Shown piece after piece: positions 1 to 6,341 of a stretch of 11,086 nucleotides of DNA. The notes beneath the pieces were generated by a model that was not told where the DNA came from, ran no database searches, and worked only from the letters and a program-made list of their open reading frames with translations. Source of the DNA: Planctomycetaceae bacterium (lineage in GTDB: Bacteria; Planctomycetota; Planctomycetia; Pirellulales; UBA1268). Each line of letters begins with the position of its first letter. Positions within the stretch are counted from its first letter, which is position 1. The position numbers were made by a program, and so were the translations under genes. The stretch covers positions 1-11,086 of the forward strand of contig JAUWWJ010000021.1 of assembly GCA_030616935.1 (NCBI GenBank), given 5' to 3'.

Positions 1-1285
1 CACTCGTGAATGGATTATTCAACTTCCATTCGACTCTGATCGATATCGACTGAACCAGATCGATGTGGGACGCTGGATGGTTGTTGCTCAGTCAGAGGAT
101 GGTCTTGTCCACGCGGTTCGTGCGGGTAGTGGTGAAGCGACTGAAGCAGGTAAACCACCTCCGGGAATTCTACTTTGGTCAACCCCTCTTGGCCTACCAA
201 AAGATAGCCTCCAAGCTGCGGGAATAGATCGTGATCTTGTCACGATTAACCGAGACATGAATACCTTTGGAATTGATAGCCGCACTGGCTCCATTTTCTG
301 GAAGCGAAGACTACCTTCCCCTTCTTCTTCGGGAAGCTTTCCAGTTGGTGACTGGGTCTATGTTCCGCTTTGGGACAAAACTATGTATCGCCTTCCTGTG
401 AATCCTTATCGCAACCCAAACAGTTCAGACAAAGAAGGAGGTGGCGATTCGAAAAAAAACTCTTCAAGCCAAGCAGGCCTCGATCCTGTTCGCATGAAAT
501 CACACGGTCTCATCGAACAGCAACCTCTACAATTTGGAGATGGTGTCGTTTGGTGCACGGAAAATGGACGCCTTACGGCAATAGAGCCTGCAGAAGAAGG
601 TTGGGAACGACATGAATTCTTCCTTCGAGATAATCCAAATGGGCCTGTCGCAGTTCACGGCACCGTTGTTTTTGCTGCAACAGAGAAAGGAGAATTAGCA
701 CGTTTCGAAGATGCCTCTGGAGGCCTTCGACTCACATGGCGATTCCTGCTCGAAACAAGTCTTCATCCAAATCAGAAGCGGCCGCAGCTCATGGTTCACG
801 ACGAAATACTCCTTGTTTCCCTCGGTGAAGAAGGCATTGCTGCCCACCAGTCCAGTACTGGAGAACGACTGTGGAAAACGCCCTTGCAGGCCGATTTTCT
901 CGCATGTATCGGAAGTCATCTATGGTGTTACGACACGCAAAATAGAATCACTGCGATTCGCCTGAAAGATGGGATAGAGGACGCATGGCTTTGCCCGGGC
1001 CCCTTCACTATTCCTGTAACCAACAGGTCCTCTGAGCATCTTATCCTTGCCTCGCCTCGTGGTCTACTCGCTTCACTTCGACCACGAGTTGTAGCGAATG
1101 AAAACTTTGCTGCTCAACCTTCAGCACCCTCTTTGGACACGAAAACAAATGTATCGAATGTAGAAAAGGAGGCCTTGTCCGAGACACCTAAAACGATACT
1201 TCCTGCTCAGGAACCTGAGAAAACAAGCATCGAAAAGCCGATGCAAGAAGAAAAAGACAAGCCGTTTAATTTTTTTGGCAAATAA
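1..1285 (+). CDS. PQQ/BamB-like beta-propeller repeat protein, 5' truncated by the window
   Basis: The frame is open from base 2 to the TAA at 1283-1285, giving 427 visible residues, and it continues upstream of the window. The GTG at 65 is therefore internal and not the start. The sequence repeats the pattern of PQQ-type propeller blades: a short strand, a DxxTG-like turn and a Trp. Examples are GILLWSTPL (about 164-190), DSRTGSIFWKRRL (about 268-310) and SSTGERLWKTPL (about 853-888), with strands such as RLTAIEP between them. Such blades make a scaffold or binding propeller, as in BamB or quinoprotein dehydrogenases. I see no catalytic motif, so a structural or binding role is more likely than dehydrogenase activity. 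The last 60 or so residues leave the propeller for a Lys/Glu/Pro-rich low-complexity tail ending in KPFNFFGK. The N-terminus and any signal peptide lie outside the window. The gene converges on the small minus-strand gene at 1298-1441. Family assignment is fairly sure; function is not known. Confidence 0.72.
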   Translation, partial: TREWIIQLPFDSDRYRLNQIDVGRWMVVAQSEDGLVHAVRAGSGEATEAGKPPPGILLWSTPLGLPKDSLQAAGIDRDLVTINRDMNTFGIDSRTGSIFWKRRLPSPSSSGSFPVGDWVYVPLWDKTMYRLPVNPYRNPNSSDKEGGGDSKKNSSSQAGLDPVRMKSHGLIEQQPLQFGDGVVWCTENGRLTAIEPAEEGWERHEFFLRDNPNGPVAVHGTVVFAATEKGELARFEDASGGLRLTWRFLLETSLHPNQKRPQLMVHDEILLVSLGEEGIAAHQSSTGERLWKTPLQADFLACIGSHLWCYDTQNRITAIRLKDGIEDAWLCPGPFTIPVTNRSSEHLILASPRGLLASLRPRVVANENFAAQPSAPSLDTKTNVSNVEKEALSETPKTILPAQEPEKTSIEKPMQEEKDKPFNFFGK

Positions 1286-1297
1286 GAAACTTGTTAT

Positions 1298-1441
1298 TTA
1301 GGGCTTAAGAGGAAGCCCACGAGTCCATAATTCCAAGGCAAGGATAAGGCAGCCGATTGAGATCGCAATGAAAGACAGCATCATCATCCCGGTATAAGCG
1401 TTGTGTCGCTTTGGATATGTTGGCTCACTACTTTCTACCAT
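1298..1441 (-). CDS. Small single-span membrane protein, 47 aa, unknown function
   Basis: On the minus strand an ATG at 1441 opens a 47-residue frame ending in TAA at 1300-1298. Its start is unusually well marked: GGGAGGAG lies 5 bases upstream. The protein begins with a hydrophilic stretch (MVESSEPTYPKRHNAYTG), then has one hydrophobic segment, about residues 19-38 (MMMLSFIAISIGCLILALEL), and a short basic tail (WTRGLPLKP). This fits one transmembrane helix; orientation is uncertain. The gene starts 33 bp after the stop of the coiled-coil membrane protein gene and is probably cotranscribed with it, so a shared envelope role is possible. It has no recognisable domain and falls below the usual length cut-offs of gene finders. 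Its reality rests on the ribosome binding site, the hydrophobic helix and the exact fit between neighbours. Confidence 0.7.
   Translation of the reverse strand: MVESSEPTYPKRHNAYTGMMMLSFIAISIGCLILALELWTRGLPLKP
1301..1318. terminator. Hairpin between convergent genes, possible terminator
   Basis: GGGCTT (1301-1306) and AAGCCC (1313-1318) form a perfect 6 bp inverted repeat around a 6-base loop, 15 bp beyond the stop of the beta-propeller gene. It overlaps the last six sense codons of the convergent 47-residue gene. It could stop transcription from either side, but neither strand shows a proper T-tract after it; the flank is only AT-rich. Treat it as a candidate. Confidence 0.3.
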
Positions 1442-1446
1442 CGTAA

Positions 1447-1454
1447 CTCCTCCC
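1447..1454 (-). promoter_or_regulatory. Strong Shine-Dalgarno of the 47-aa gene
   Basis: On the minus strand GGGAGGAG sits 5 bases before the ATG at 1441. It is the best ribosome binding site on the minus strand of this window and the main reason for calling the small gene. Confidence 0.7.
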
Positions 1455-1474
1455 GAGCAGTTCCAGCACTTATC

Positions 1475-2302
1475 TTAGCTATCAAGCTTGAGCCGTGTGG
1501 CTACGCGATCTCCTCGTTGAACAATTCCACGTGCAAAGTCTTTGAGTACACGAACAACGGCGCGGTCAGGCTTTACGCTGACTACACGAAGGCGACCAAG
1601 ATATTCATCGGCACGAAAAACCTCTAATTCATGCCCAGCTTGAAGCCCATCATCACTTCCAATCGAGACTTCAGCAAGATCATTTGCAACAGCAGTAACG
1701 ACTCCACCAACAACTGGTATCACCATTTCGGGCCGCTTCAACGAAAGTCCGTTCTGTTGCAAGACCACCCTTGCATTTGCTACTTGCTCCTCAAGCTGTT
1801 TTTTCCGTTCGGTGGTCATTGCCAACTCAGATTCCGATTGATGCAATTCAGCAGCGAGACTAGCACCATCATTTACTGATTTTTTAAGCTTGCCCTGAAG
1901 GCCATGAATTTCTTCTCGCAACTTGCCAACGAGTGCATCTGCCGCGTCTCGCTCATCTTTCGCCTCAGAAAGCTCAGCGATATCTTTATCAAGATCACTT
2001 AATTCCGCTTCACGTTTTTTCTTAAGACCCGCGAGTTCTGCATCTTTTTGCTGAAGCGCGGTTTCTAATTTCTTTACGACCTGCTCTTGATCTTTTTCTG
2101 AAGCAGCATTTTGATCGATGAGTGTTGTTAGTTCTGACTCTTTCGCCGCTCGCTCTGCCGTGGCCTGCTCAAGTTCCGTCTGAAGACGCTCTGATTCTTT
2201 TTGCCAATTCGTGTGCGATGAAAAAATGGCGATCGCAAAGCTCATGAACACAACGCTCATGACCATCACAGCAAATACAAATATCTTGCCGAGAGTATCC
2301 AT
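1475..2302 (-). CDS. Membrane-anchored coiled-coil protein with C-terminal beta domain
   Basis: The protein has 275 residues from the ATG at 2302; an in-frame TTG two codons earlier is less likely. Residues 7-27 form one hydrophobic N-terminal helix (KIFVFAVMVMSVVFMSFAIA). Residues 33-180 are rich in Glu, Lys, Gln, Ala and Leu with heptad-like spacing, a long coiled coil. Residues 193-270 are a compact beta-rich domain (VIPVVGGVVTAV, EVSIGSDDGLQAGHELEVF, GRLRVVSV, QRGDRV). Its 'G.DDGL..G....V' turn and final 'GD.V' resemble the beta domains of FlgT- and MreC-like envelope proteins. The topology is probably one inner-membrane anchor with the coiled coil and beta domain outside the cytoplasm, which is an inference. 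It lies 137 bp downstream of lnt and 33 bp upstream of the 47-residue membrane protein. I recognise no named family. Residue 3 of the longer reading is taken as the start because it is the ATG directly before the hydrophobic helix. Confidence 0.8.
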   Translation of the reverse strand: MDTLGKIFVFAVMVMSVVFMSFAIAIFSSHTNWQKESERLQTELEQATAERAAKESELTTLIDQNAASEKDQEQVVKKLETALQQKDAELAGLKKKREAELSDLDKDIAELSEAKDERDAADALVGKLREEIHGLQGKLKKSVNDGASLAAELHQSESELAMTTERKKQLEEQVANARVVLQQNGLSLKRPEMVIPVVGGVVTAVANDLAEVSIGSDDGLQAGHELEVFRADEYLGRLRVVSVKPDRAVVRVLKDFARGIVQRGDRVATRLKLDS

Positions 2303-2328
2303 GCCCAATCCATACTGTCGAATAAGGA

Positions 2329-2358
2329 ATTTAAATAACGACTCGGCAACTCCGTCAC
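2329..2358 (-). promoter_or_regulatory. Weak candidate promoter of the coiled-coil gene
   Basis: In the 137 bp gap after lnt the minus strand reads GTGACG, an 18-base spacer, then TTAAAT, about 27 bases before the ATG at 2302. Each hexamer matches the sigma70 consensus at four of six positions. In AT-rich DNA this could be chance, and readthrough from lnt is also possible. Confidence 0.22.
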
Positions 2359-2439
2359 GTTCTCCAGAGCAACCCAGTCATCCAAATTTTACGCTTCTAT
2401 CGTCTGATTCGTCCCAAAAGCCGGTATTCCTCCAACTTC

Positions 2440-4137
2440 TTACGATAGGGTACCTCTTCTCACCCAGTGTTCCAACGTCACTGTCACCGTAATCGCTACA
2501 CATATCCCAGGCAGAAAACTGCCCCAGAGAAGCCACAGTGTCCAGCGGCCGTCTGGAACGACTTCAACGCGTAATGTAGCTGTTTTTCGACGTGGACCAC
2601 ACGCGAGCAAACGCCCACAGCCATCAATAGATGCCGAAAAACCAGTATTTGCTGCAATGACAATTGGCGTTCGAACCTCAACCGAGCGAAAAATAGCTGC
2701 TGTGAGATGCATGTCGAGTTCACTGGAGCCCCAAAACCAGCCATCATTTGTCAGATTTGCGATGAGGTCAGGACCACCATTCATTTGGCGACAGTATCGA
2801 ACGAGCGAACGAATTGTCGCTGGAAGAGCTGTTTCATAGCAGATCGTACACGTCAGCCGTCTACCAGCTACAGACGTTACGAGTGGCTGTCGGCCAGCCG
2901 TTAGACCAACAGGAAGTGGTGTTAGGCCATAAAGCCAAGGAAATGTCTCCGCAAAGGGAACATATTCGCCAAAAAGAACCGGTTTCATTTTGGCATATGT
3001 GTCCCGGACTCGACCACCAGCATCGAGGAGAACAGCGCAGTTGAAATATTGAGTGCCTGTGGCGGCATTCGTTGTCACAACCTGCTTATCAACTCCAACG
3101 AGCCAATTTGTACCGTATGACTTTGCATAGGTTGCAAGTGGCTCGAGACGTTCCTCTTCGAGCCGCTGACGGCAGAGGGCCTGCAACGAAATATCATCGT
3201 AATCAATATCGTTTGCCAGCTCACTTTCACTGAGAATTGCTGTCACAACACTTGCCGGTAATTGTTCATTTGGATCAATTTCAAGAAGACCAATACGCCA
3301 CATTGTTTCGGGCCAGAGAATCAGGTCAGGCAAGGAGGAACTTTCCAAGAGACCGCTACGAGTCAGTTCGTCATACTGCTGAGTTACCTCCTGAAAAGCA
3401 TTTGGATCGTGTTTGAGTTCAGTATCTATTGAACCTTGGACAAGCAATGCTTGAAGAGGAGCCACACGAGGCTTGGGGATCGTCGTGAGCCGCCAATGAC
3501 CGTAAAAAATACATGCACCAAGAATGCTGACAGTCAGCAACACTTCCCTGACTGTTTCTTTTGTACGCCAAGACCGTAACAGCTGAAAAAGTACTGCTGC
3601 CACAAGCATCACAATTCCACTGAGACCAATGGCGCCTGCAATGTCTGCAATTTGTAGTAGGGCGGTCCATCGCCATTGTGAATGGCCGAGCATTGCAAAT
3701 GTAAAGCCACCAAAAAGCGCACCACGCAACTGCTCACAGGCCACCCACGATATTGGTGCTGCGGCTAGCAGTGGCCACCCCCACCGCCTCATCAGGAGTC
3801 GAGCGGACCAAACGAAGACAGGCAGATAAACCGCCAGGTAGGCCGACAAACAAACCCAGCCCAACGAAGTTGCTGGGTGAGGAAGTCGAAGCCAGTGGAT
3901 CGTTGCAAGCCAATGAACAAAACCGGCACACCAAATCATCTGCCAAAATCTTGGTGGCAAATGGCTTGTCTTTCTCATGATCAGCCAGAGCCATGGCAGC
4001 GGTGCAAGCCATGCAAGAAACCACAAGTCACATGGTGGTTGAATGAGAAACATTGTTCCTGCACCACCAAATGCTGCAACCGTCTCTTCTTTCAAAGACC
4101 TGCCGTGAACCAGTCTTCGAATGAATGACTGGGTCAT
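2440..4137 (-). CDS. lnt: Apolipoprotein N-acyltransferase
   Basis: Lnt moves an acyl chain from a phospholipid to the N-terminal Cys of a diacylated lipoprotein, the last step of lipoprotein maturation in the inner membrane. The protein has 565 residues; E. coli Lnt has 512. The first 215 or so residues hold a series of hydrophobic helices rich in Trp and Leu. Then comes a nitrilase-fold domain (about 225-530) and a final hydrophobic helix (about 533-556). The catalytic triad is intact: Glu277 in LWPETMW, Lys383 in YAKMKPVLFGEYVPF, and Cys433 in CTICYE, matching E267, K335 and C387 of E. coli. The stretch of about 287-330, after the catalytic Glu, is an acidic expansion and explains part of the extra length. 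The start at 4137 is chosen because its ATG overlaps the TGA of the lipoyl-like gene (ATGA). The frame is open a further 28 codons upstream, but that part lies inside the preceding gene and is Arg/Cys-rich. A paralogous nitrilase is unlikely given the membrane part. Confidence 0.95.
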   Translation of the reverse strand: MTQSFIRRLVHGRSLKEETVAAFGGAGTMFLIQPPCDLWFLAWLAPLPWLWLIMRKTSHLPPRFWQMIWCAGFVHWLATIHWLRLPHPATSLGWVCLSAYLAVYLPVFVWSARLLMRRWGWPLLAAAPISWVACEQLRGALFGGFTFAMLGHSQWRWTALLQIADIAGAIGLSGIVMLVAAVLFQLLRSWRTKETVREVLLTVSILGACIFYGHWRLTTIPKPRVAPLQALLVQGSIDTELKHDPNAFQEVTQQYDELTRSGLLESSSLPDLILWPETMWRIGLLEIDPNEQLPASVVTAILSESELANDIDYDDISLQALCRQRLEEERLEPLATYAKSYGTNWLVGVDKQVVTTNAATGTQYFNCAVLLDAGGRVRDTYAKMKPVLFGEYVPFAETFPWLYGLTPLPVGLTAGRQPLVTSVAGRRLTCTICYETALPATIRSLVRYCRQMNGGPDLIANLTNDGWFWGSSELDMHLTAAIFRSVEVRTPIVIAANTGFSASIDGCGRLLACGPRRKTATLRVEVVPDGRWTLWLLWGSFLPGICVAITVTVTLEHWVRRGTLS

Positions 4138-4406
4138 TTTTGCACATCCTCGGGAAGAATTTCTGCGATTACCATACCAGGAAATACGACGGCATCTTCG
4201 TCCACAAATTGGTGGACACACTCACCGGCGACAGGAGCAAGCAAATCAACCGTGGCTGGATTTGTGGCCAATTCAACAACACGATCGCCCTCAAGAACAT
4301 TACTCCCTTGTGAAACAAGCCACAAGGAAAGAACAACCGGGGTTTTACCCAGCCCAAGATCTGGCACAACAATGGGAACAGGTGTGACTGGATTATGCGA
4401 CTTCAT
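4134..4406 (-). CDS. Lone biotin/lipoyl-like domain protein without the target lysine
   Basis: This small protein (90 residues from the ATG at 4406) is essentially one biotinyl/lipoyl-type hammerhead domain. The pattern is clear: PIVVPDLGLG (11-20), SLWLVSQGSNVLEGDRVVEL (27-46), the hairpin ATNPATVDLLAP (47-58), PVAGECVHQF (58-67) and the closing strands FPGMVIAEIL (75-84). In true carriers the hairpin reads TDKA or MKM, with the Lys carrying lipoate or biotin. Here it reads TNPA (48-51), so the lysine position is Pro50, and no other Lys is near the turn. It is therefore unlikely to be modified and may act as a binding or scaffold domain. Its TGA overlaps the lnt ATG by four bases, which suggests translational coupling. 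A longer form from GTG at 4448 would overlap the peptidase gene by 19 bp; the ATG is preferred because the domain begins shortly after it, though its ribosome binding site is weak. Function is unknown. Confidence 0.78.
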   Translation of the reverse strand: MKSHNPVTPVPIVVPDLGLGKTPVVLSLWLVSQGSNVLEGDRVVELATNPATVDLLAPVAGECVHQFVDEDAVVFPGMVIAEILPEDVQK

Positions 4407-4429
4407 AGATTCTGAATTCTCACCAATCA

Positions 4430-5425
4430 CTAGTTCTTTTGAAGCCACGAAAGCATGACCTGCCCCACCAACCCTAAAGAATGTGCAGAGCAGTTTGCTG
4501 GAATATCTTGCGTTGTATGCCAGTGCGGGTAATCAAAATCAATAATATCACACGTCGGAATGCCACCGGTCATTCGAAGTGGCACATGATCATCATTGAC
4601 GACATACTTCGGGCGTGGCACAAATTCTCGTATCTTCAGTTGTTTTGCTGTCGCCCAAATGGATTCCACAACGGGGCGCGTATCGGGCCAATCAACACTC
4701 TGCTGTTCCTGCCAAATTGTAAGATTGCGATCCCCCACCATGTCTAAGATAACCCCACAGCGATAGGCATACGATAACGCTCCAGCCTTTCTCGAGTTGG
4801 CGTACTGTCTCGCAAAAAACAGCGACCCGAGACAGTAGGGATCCCGTCCCTCTTCAAAAACGTATTCTTCGGCATCGAAGAACACAAAATCGACACCAAC
4901 TGATCCCTTTATTTCTGACATCGAATCAGCAAGTTCCATTAAAACTGCAACGCCGCTTGCACCATCATTCGCACCAATAAAAACTCCTTGAGGGTCACGA
5001 CGATCTCGATCTGGGTATGGCCGGGTATCGTAGTGAACCCCTAGAAGCACCCGGTCATTTCTATCTGGGTGCCATGAAACGATAAGATTCTCCATGCGTA
5101 CCCACTCGCCAGTCCGACCATCTCGGCTTCGAAAAGCCTGACGAAAGACTTTTGCTCCTGCTTTTTGAAAATGGCGAATAAGAAGGTCTCGTTGTTTCTC
5201 CATTCCTTTGGAACCACTCGGGCGAGGCCCCAGTTCACAAATTGTTTCCAAGTACTCCATCGCTCGCGTTCCTGAAAACGCAACGGACTCATTCGCTTCC
5301 AAAGCTGATCCTGTCAGGAATGCCAAAAAAAACAGTGTGGTGTTGAGGAGAACACAATCTTTGGTGACAGGCATTGAGAATCCCCAGATAGAAGATCTCG
5401 TAGATGTTCTCGATCCCCTTTTCAT
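4430..5425 (-). CDS. Exported M28 family metallopeptidase / glutaminyl cyclase-like protein
   Basis: The protein has 331 residues with an N-terminal export signal: a basic start, then a hydrophobic core at about 24-40 (CVLLNTTLFFLAFLTG) and a likely cleavage near ALEA. The mature part is an M28-type zinc fold. Visible metal and catalytic residues are His131 (GVHYDTRP), Asp154 (GANDGASG), Glu186-Glu187 (FFDAEEY), Asp228 (LDMVGD) and His303 (HWHTTQD). The later part, NDDHVPLRMTGGIP (277-290) followed by the WHT.QD motif, follows the layout of animal and bacterial type II glutaminyl cyclases, which turn N-terminal Gln into pyroglutamate. The alternative is a zinc aminopeptidase; sequence reading alone does not separate the two. 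The start at 5425 has GGAAG about 8 bases upstream. A second ATG at 5374 would give a more typical short signal peptide and has GGGGA nearby, so it is a real alternative. This is the first gene of a set with the lipoyl-like gene and lnt. Confidence 0.88.
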   Translation of the reverse strand: MKRGSRTSTRSSIWGFSMPVTKDCVLLNTTLFFLAFLTGSALEANESVAFSGTRAMEYLETICELGPRPSGSKGMEKQRDLLIRHFQKAGAKVFRQAFRSRDGRTGEWVRMENLIVSWHPDRNDRVLLGVHYDTRPYPDRDRRDPQGVFIGANDGASGVAVLMELADSMSEIKGSVGVDFVFFDAEEYVFEEGRDPYCLGSLFFARQYANSRKAGALSYAYRCGVILDMVGDRNLTIWQEQQSVDWPDTRPVVESIWATAKQLKIREFVPRPKYVVNDDHVPLRMTGGIPTCDIIDFDYPHWHTTQDIPANCSAHSLGLVGQVMLSWLQKN

Positions 5426-5533
5426 GAATGTTCTTCCAATATCAGTACGTGTTATCTTTTTTAAACACTAGGCAAAATTAATTTTATGTGGCAGGCACCA
5501 CGCAGTCACTATCTAGGATTGTGCCTCTCTAAC

Positions 5534-5563
5534 GTTGTACGCCCGCCCAGATCATTGCGTCAA
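5534..5563 (-). promoter_or_regulatory. Candidate sigma70-type promoter of the M28-lipoyl-lnt set
   Basis: On the minus strand TTGACG is followed by 18 bases and TACAAC, about 110 bases before the peptidase start. Five of six and four of six positions match the consensus. The rest of the 259 bp gap (5426-5684) holds no ORF with a ribosome binding site. It has a short inverted repeat, AGGCAC/GTGCCT, at about 5491-5526, just downstream of the -10, of unknown meaning. Confidence 0.33.
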
Positions 5564-5684
5564 AAAACAATGTGACATATTTTTTTTCACCCGCTCTGTT
5601 TGAAACACACTTTGAGACAAGAATCATCGACACTTATCTCATCTTCTTGCTCGATTTATCCACCAAGAAAACGAGCCTCTAGGA

Positions 5685-6317
5685 TCAATCGAGATGATCC
5701 GTTTCATTAAAAGAAAGCAATTCCGGGCCAGGCCATTTCAGCTGGGATACCGAGCAATTGCCAAGTGCCGGCAATCGTGTAAAAGGCCTTTCGGCAACTT
5801 CTGCGAGCAAAGAATGCTCACGTCCTACAAGAAGACCAAGTGCTGCCGTTAAAACCCCCCCATGAGCAACAATGATCATGCTTCGAACAGGCCGAACTGA
5901 AAGAAGTTCCAGAGCGTGACGTCCTCGTTCCGCAAGTTGCCGCCTTGATTCTCCACCCGGTATCTGAAAATCAACATCACCTGAACGCCATCGAGCAACA
6001 GCCTCAGGAAACCGATCCGCCAGATCATCCCATAGGTGACCTTGGAATACTCCGGCATTCAGCTCAACAAGTTTATCTTCCAACTGGACAGGAAGGCCTA
6101 TTGCCGTTCCGATCACTTCGGCCGTCTCCTGAGCACGGCAAAGCGGACTACTCCAGAGTTCGCAGGATTGATTTCGGAACGATTGACTCTTGCACCATGC
6201 AGCGACGGCGGCTGCCTGCTGACGGCCTGTATCGGAAAGTTTTACATTTGCTTGTCCTTGAACTCTTCCTTCGCGGTTCGACAAACTTTCGCCATGGCGA
6301 ATCAGGATCTGAAGCAT
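5685..6317 (-). CDS. Histidine phosphatase family protein (phosphoglycerate mutase-like)
   Basis: The protein has 210 residues and the usual length for the family. It begins MLQILIRHGES, the RHG signature in which His8 takes the phosphate. The other active-site residues are present: Arg7, Arg61 in SSPLCRAQETA, Glu85 in LVELNAGVFQG, and His152 in IVAHGGVL. The family includes cofactor-dependent phosphoglycerate mutases, CobC-type alpha-ribazole phosphatases and broad-range phosphatases. The short length and the 'LNAGVFQG' form fit a phosphatase better than a glycolytic mutase, but the substrate cannot be read from sequence. No signal peptide is seen, so it is cytoplasmic. It starts 24 bp after the stop of the thioredoxin-protease gene, with no clear Shine-Dalgarno, so it is probably translated from the same message. 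The only alternative starts would remove the RHG motif. Confidence 0.92.
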   Translation of the reverse strand: MLQILIRHGESLSNREGRVQGQANVKLSDTGRQQAAAVAAWCKSQSFRNQSCELWSSPLCRAQETAEVIGTAIGLPVQLEDKLVELNAGVFQGHLWDDLADRFPEAVARWRSGDVDFQIPGGESRRQLAERGRHALELLSVRPVRSMIIVAHGGVLTAALGLLVGREHSLLAEVAERPFTRLPALGNCSVSQLKWPGPELLSFNETDHLD

Positions 6318-6341
6318 AGATTTTTCATATCTACAAGGAAA

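Noticed and set aside
315..336. CTTCCC/GGGAAG inverted repeat with a 10-base loop
   Set aside because: It lies inside the beta-propeller coding region in a Ser/Pro-rich stretch; most likely chance.
2660..2690. GTTCGAACC, resembling a tRNA T-arm
   Set aside because: It lies inside the lnt nitrilase domain, and no acceptor stem, anticodon arm or D-arm can be fitted around it.
4138..4221. A 28-codon extension of lnt
   Set aside because: It lies within the lipoyl-like gene, is Arg/Cys-rich and would replace a clean ATGA overlap start.
5550..5600. A hairpin followed by a T-run on the plus strand (GTCA...TGAC then eight T)
   Set aside because: The stem is only four to five pairs, and no plus-strand gene ends there.
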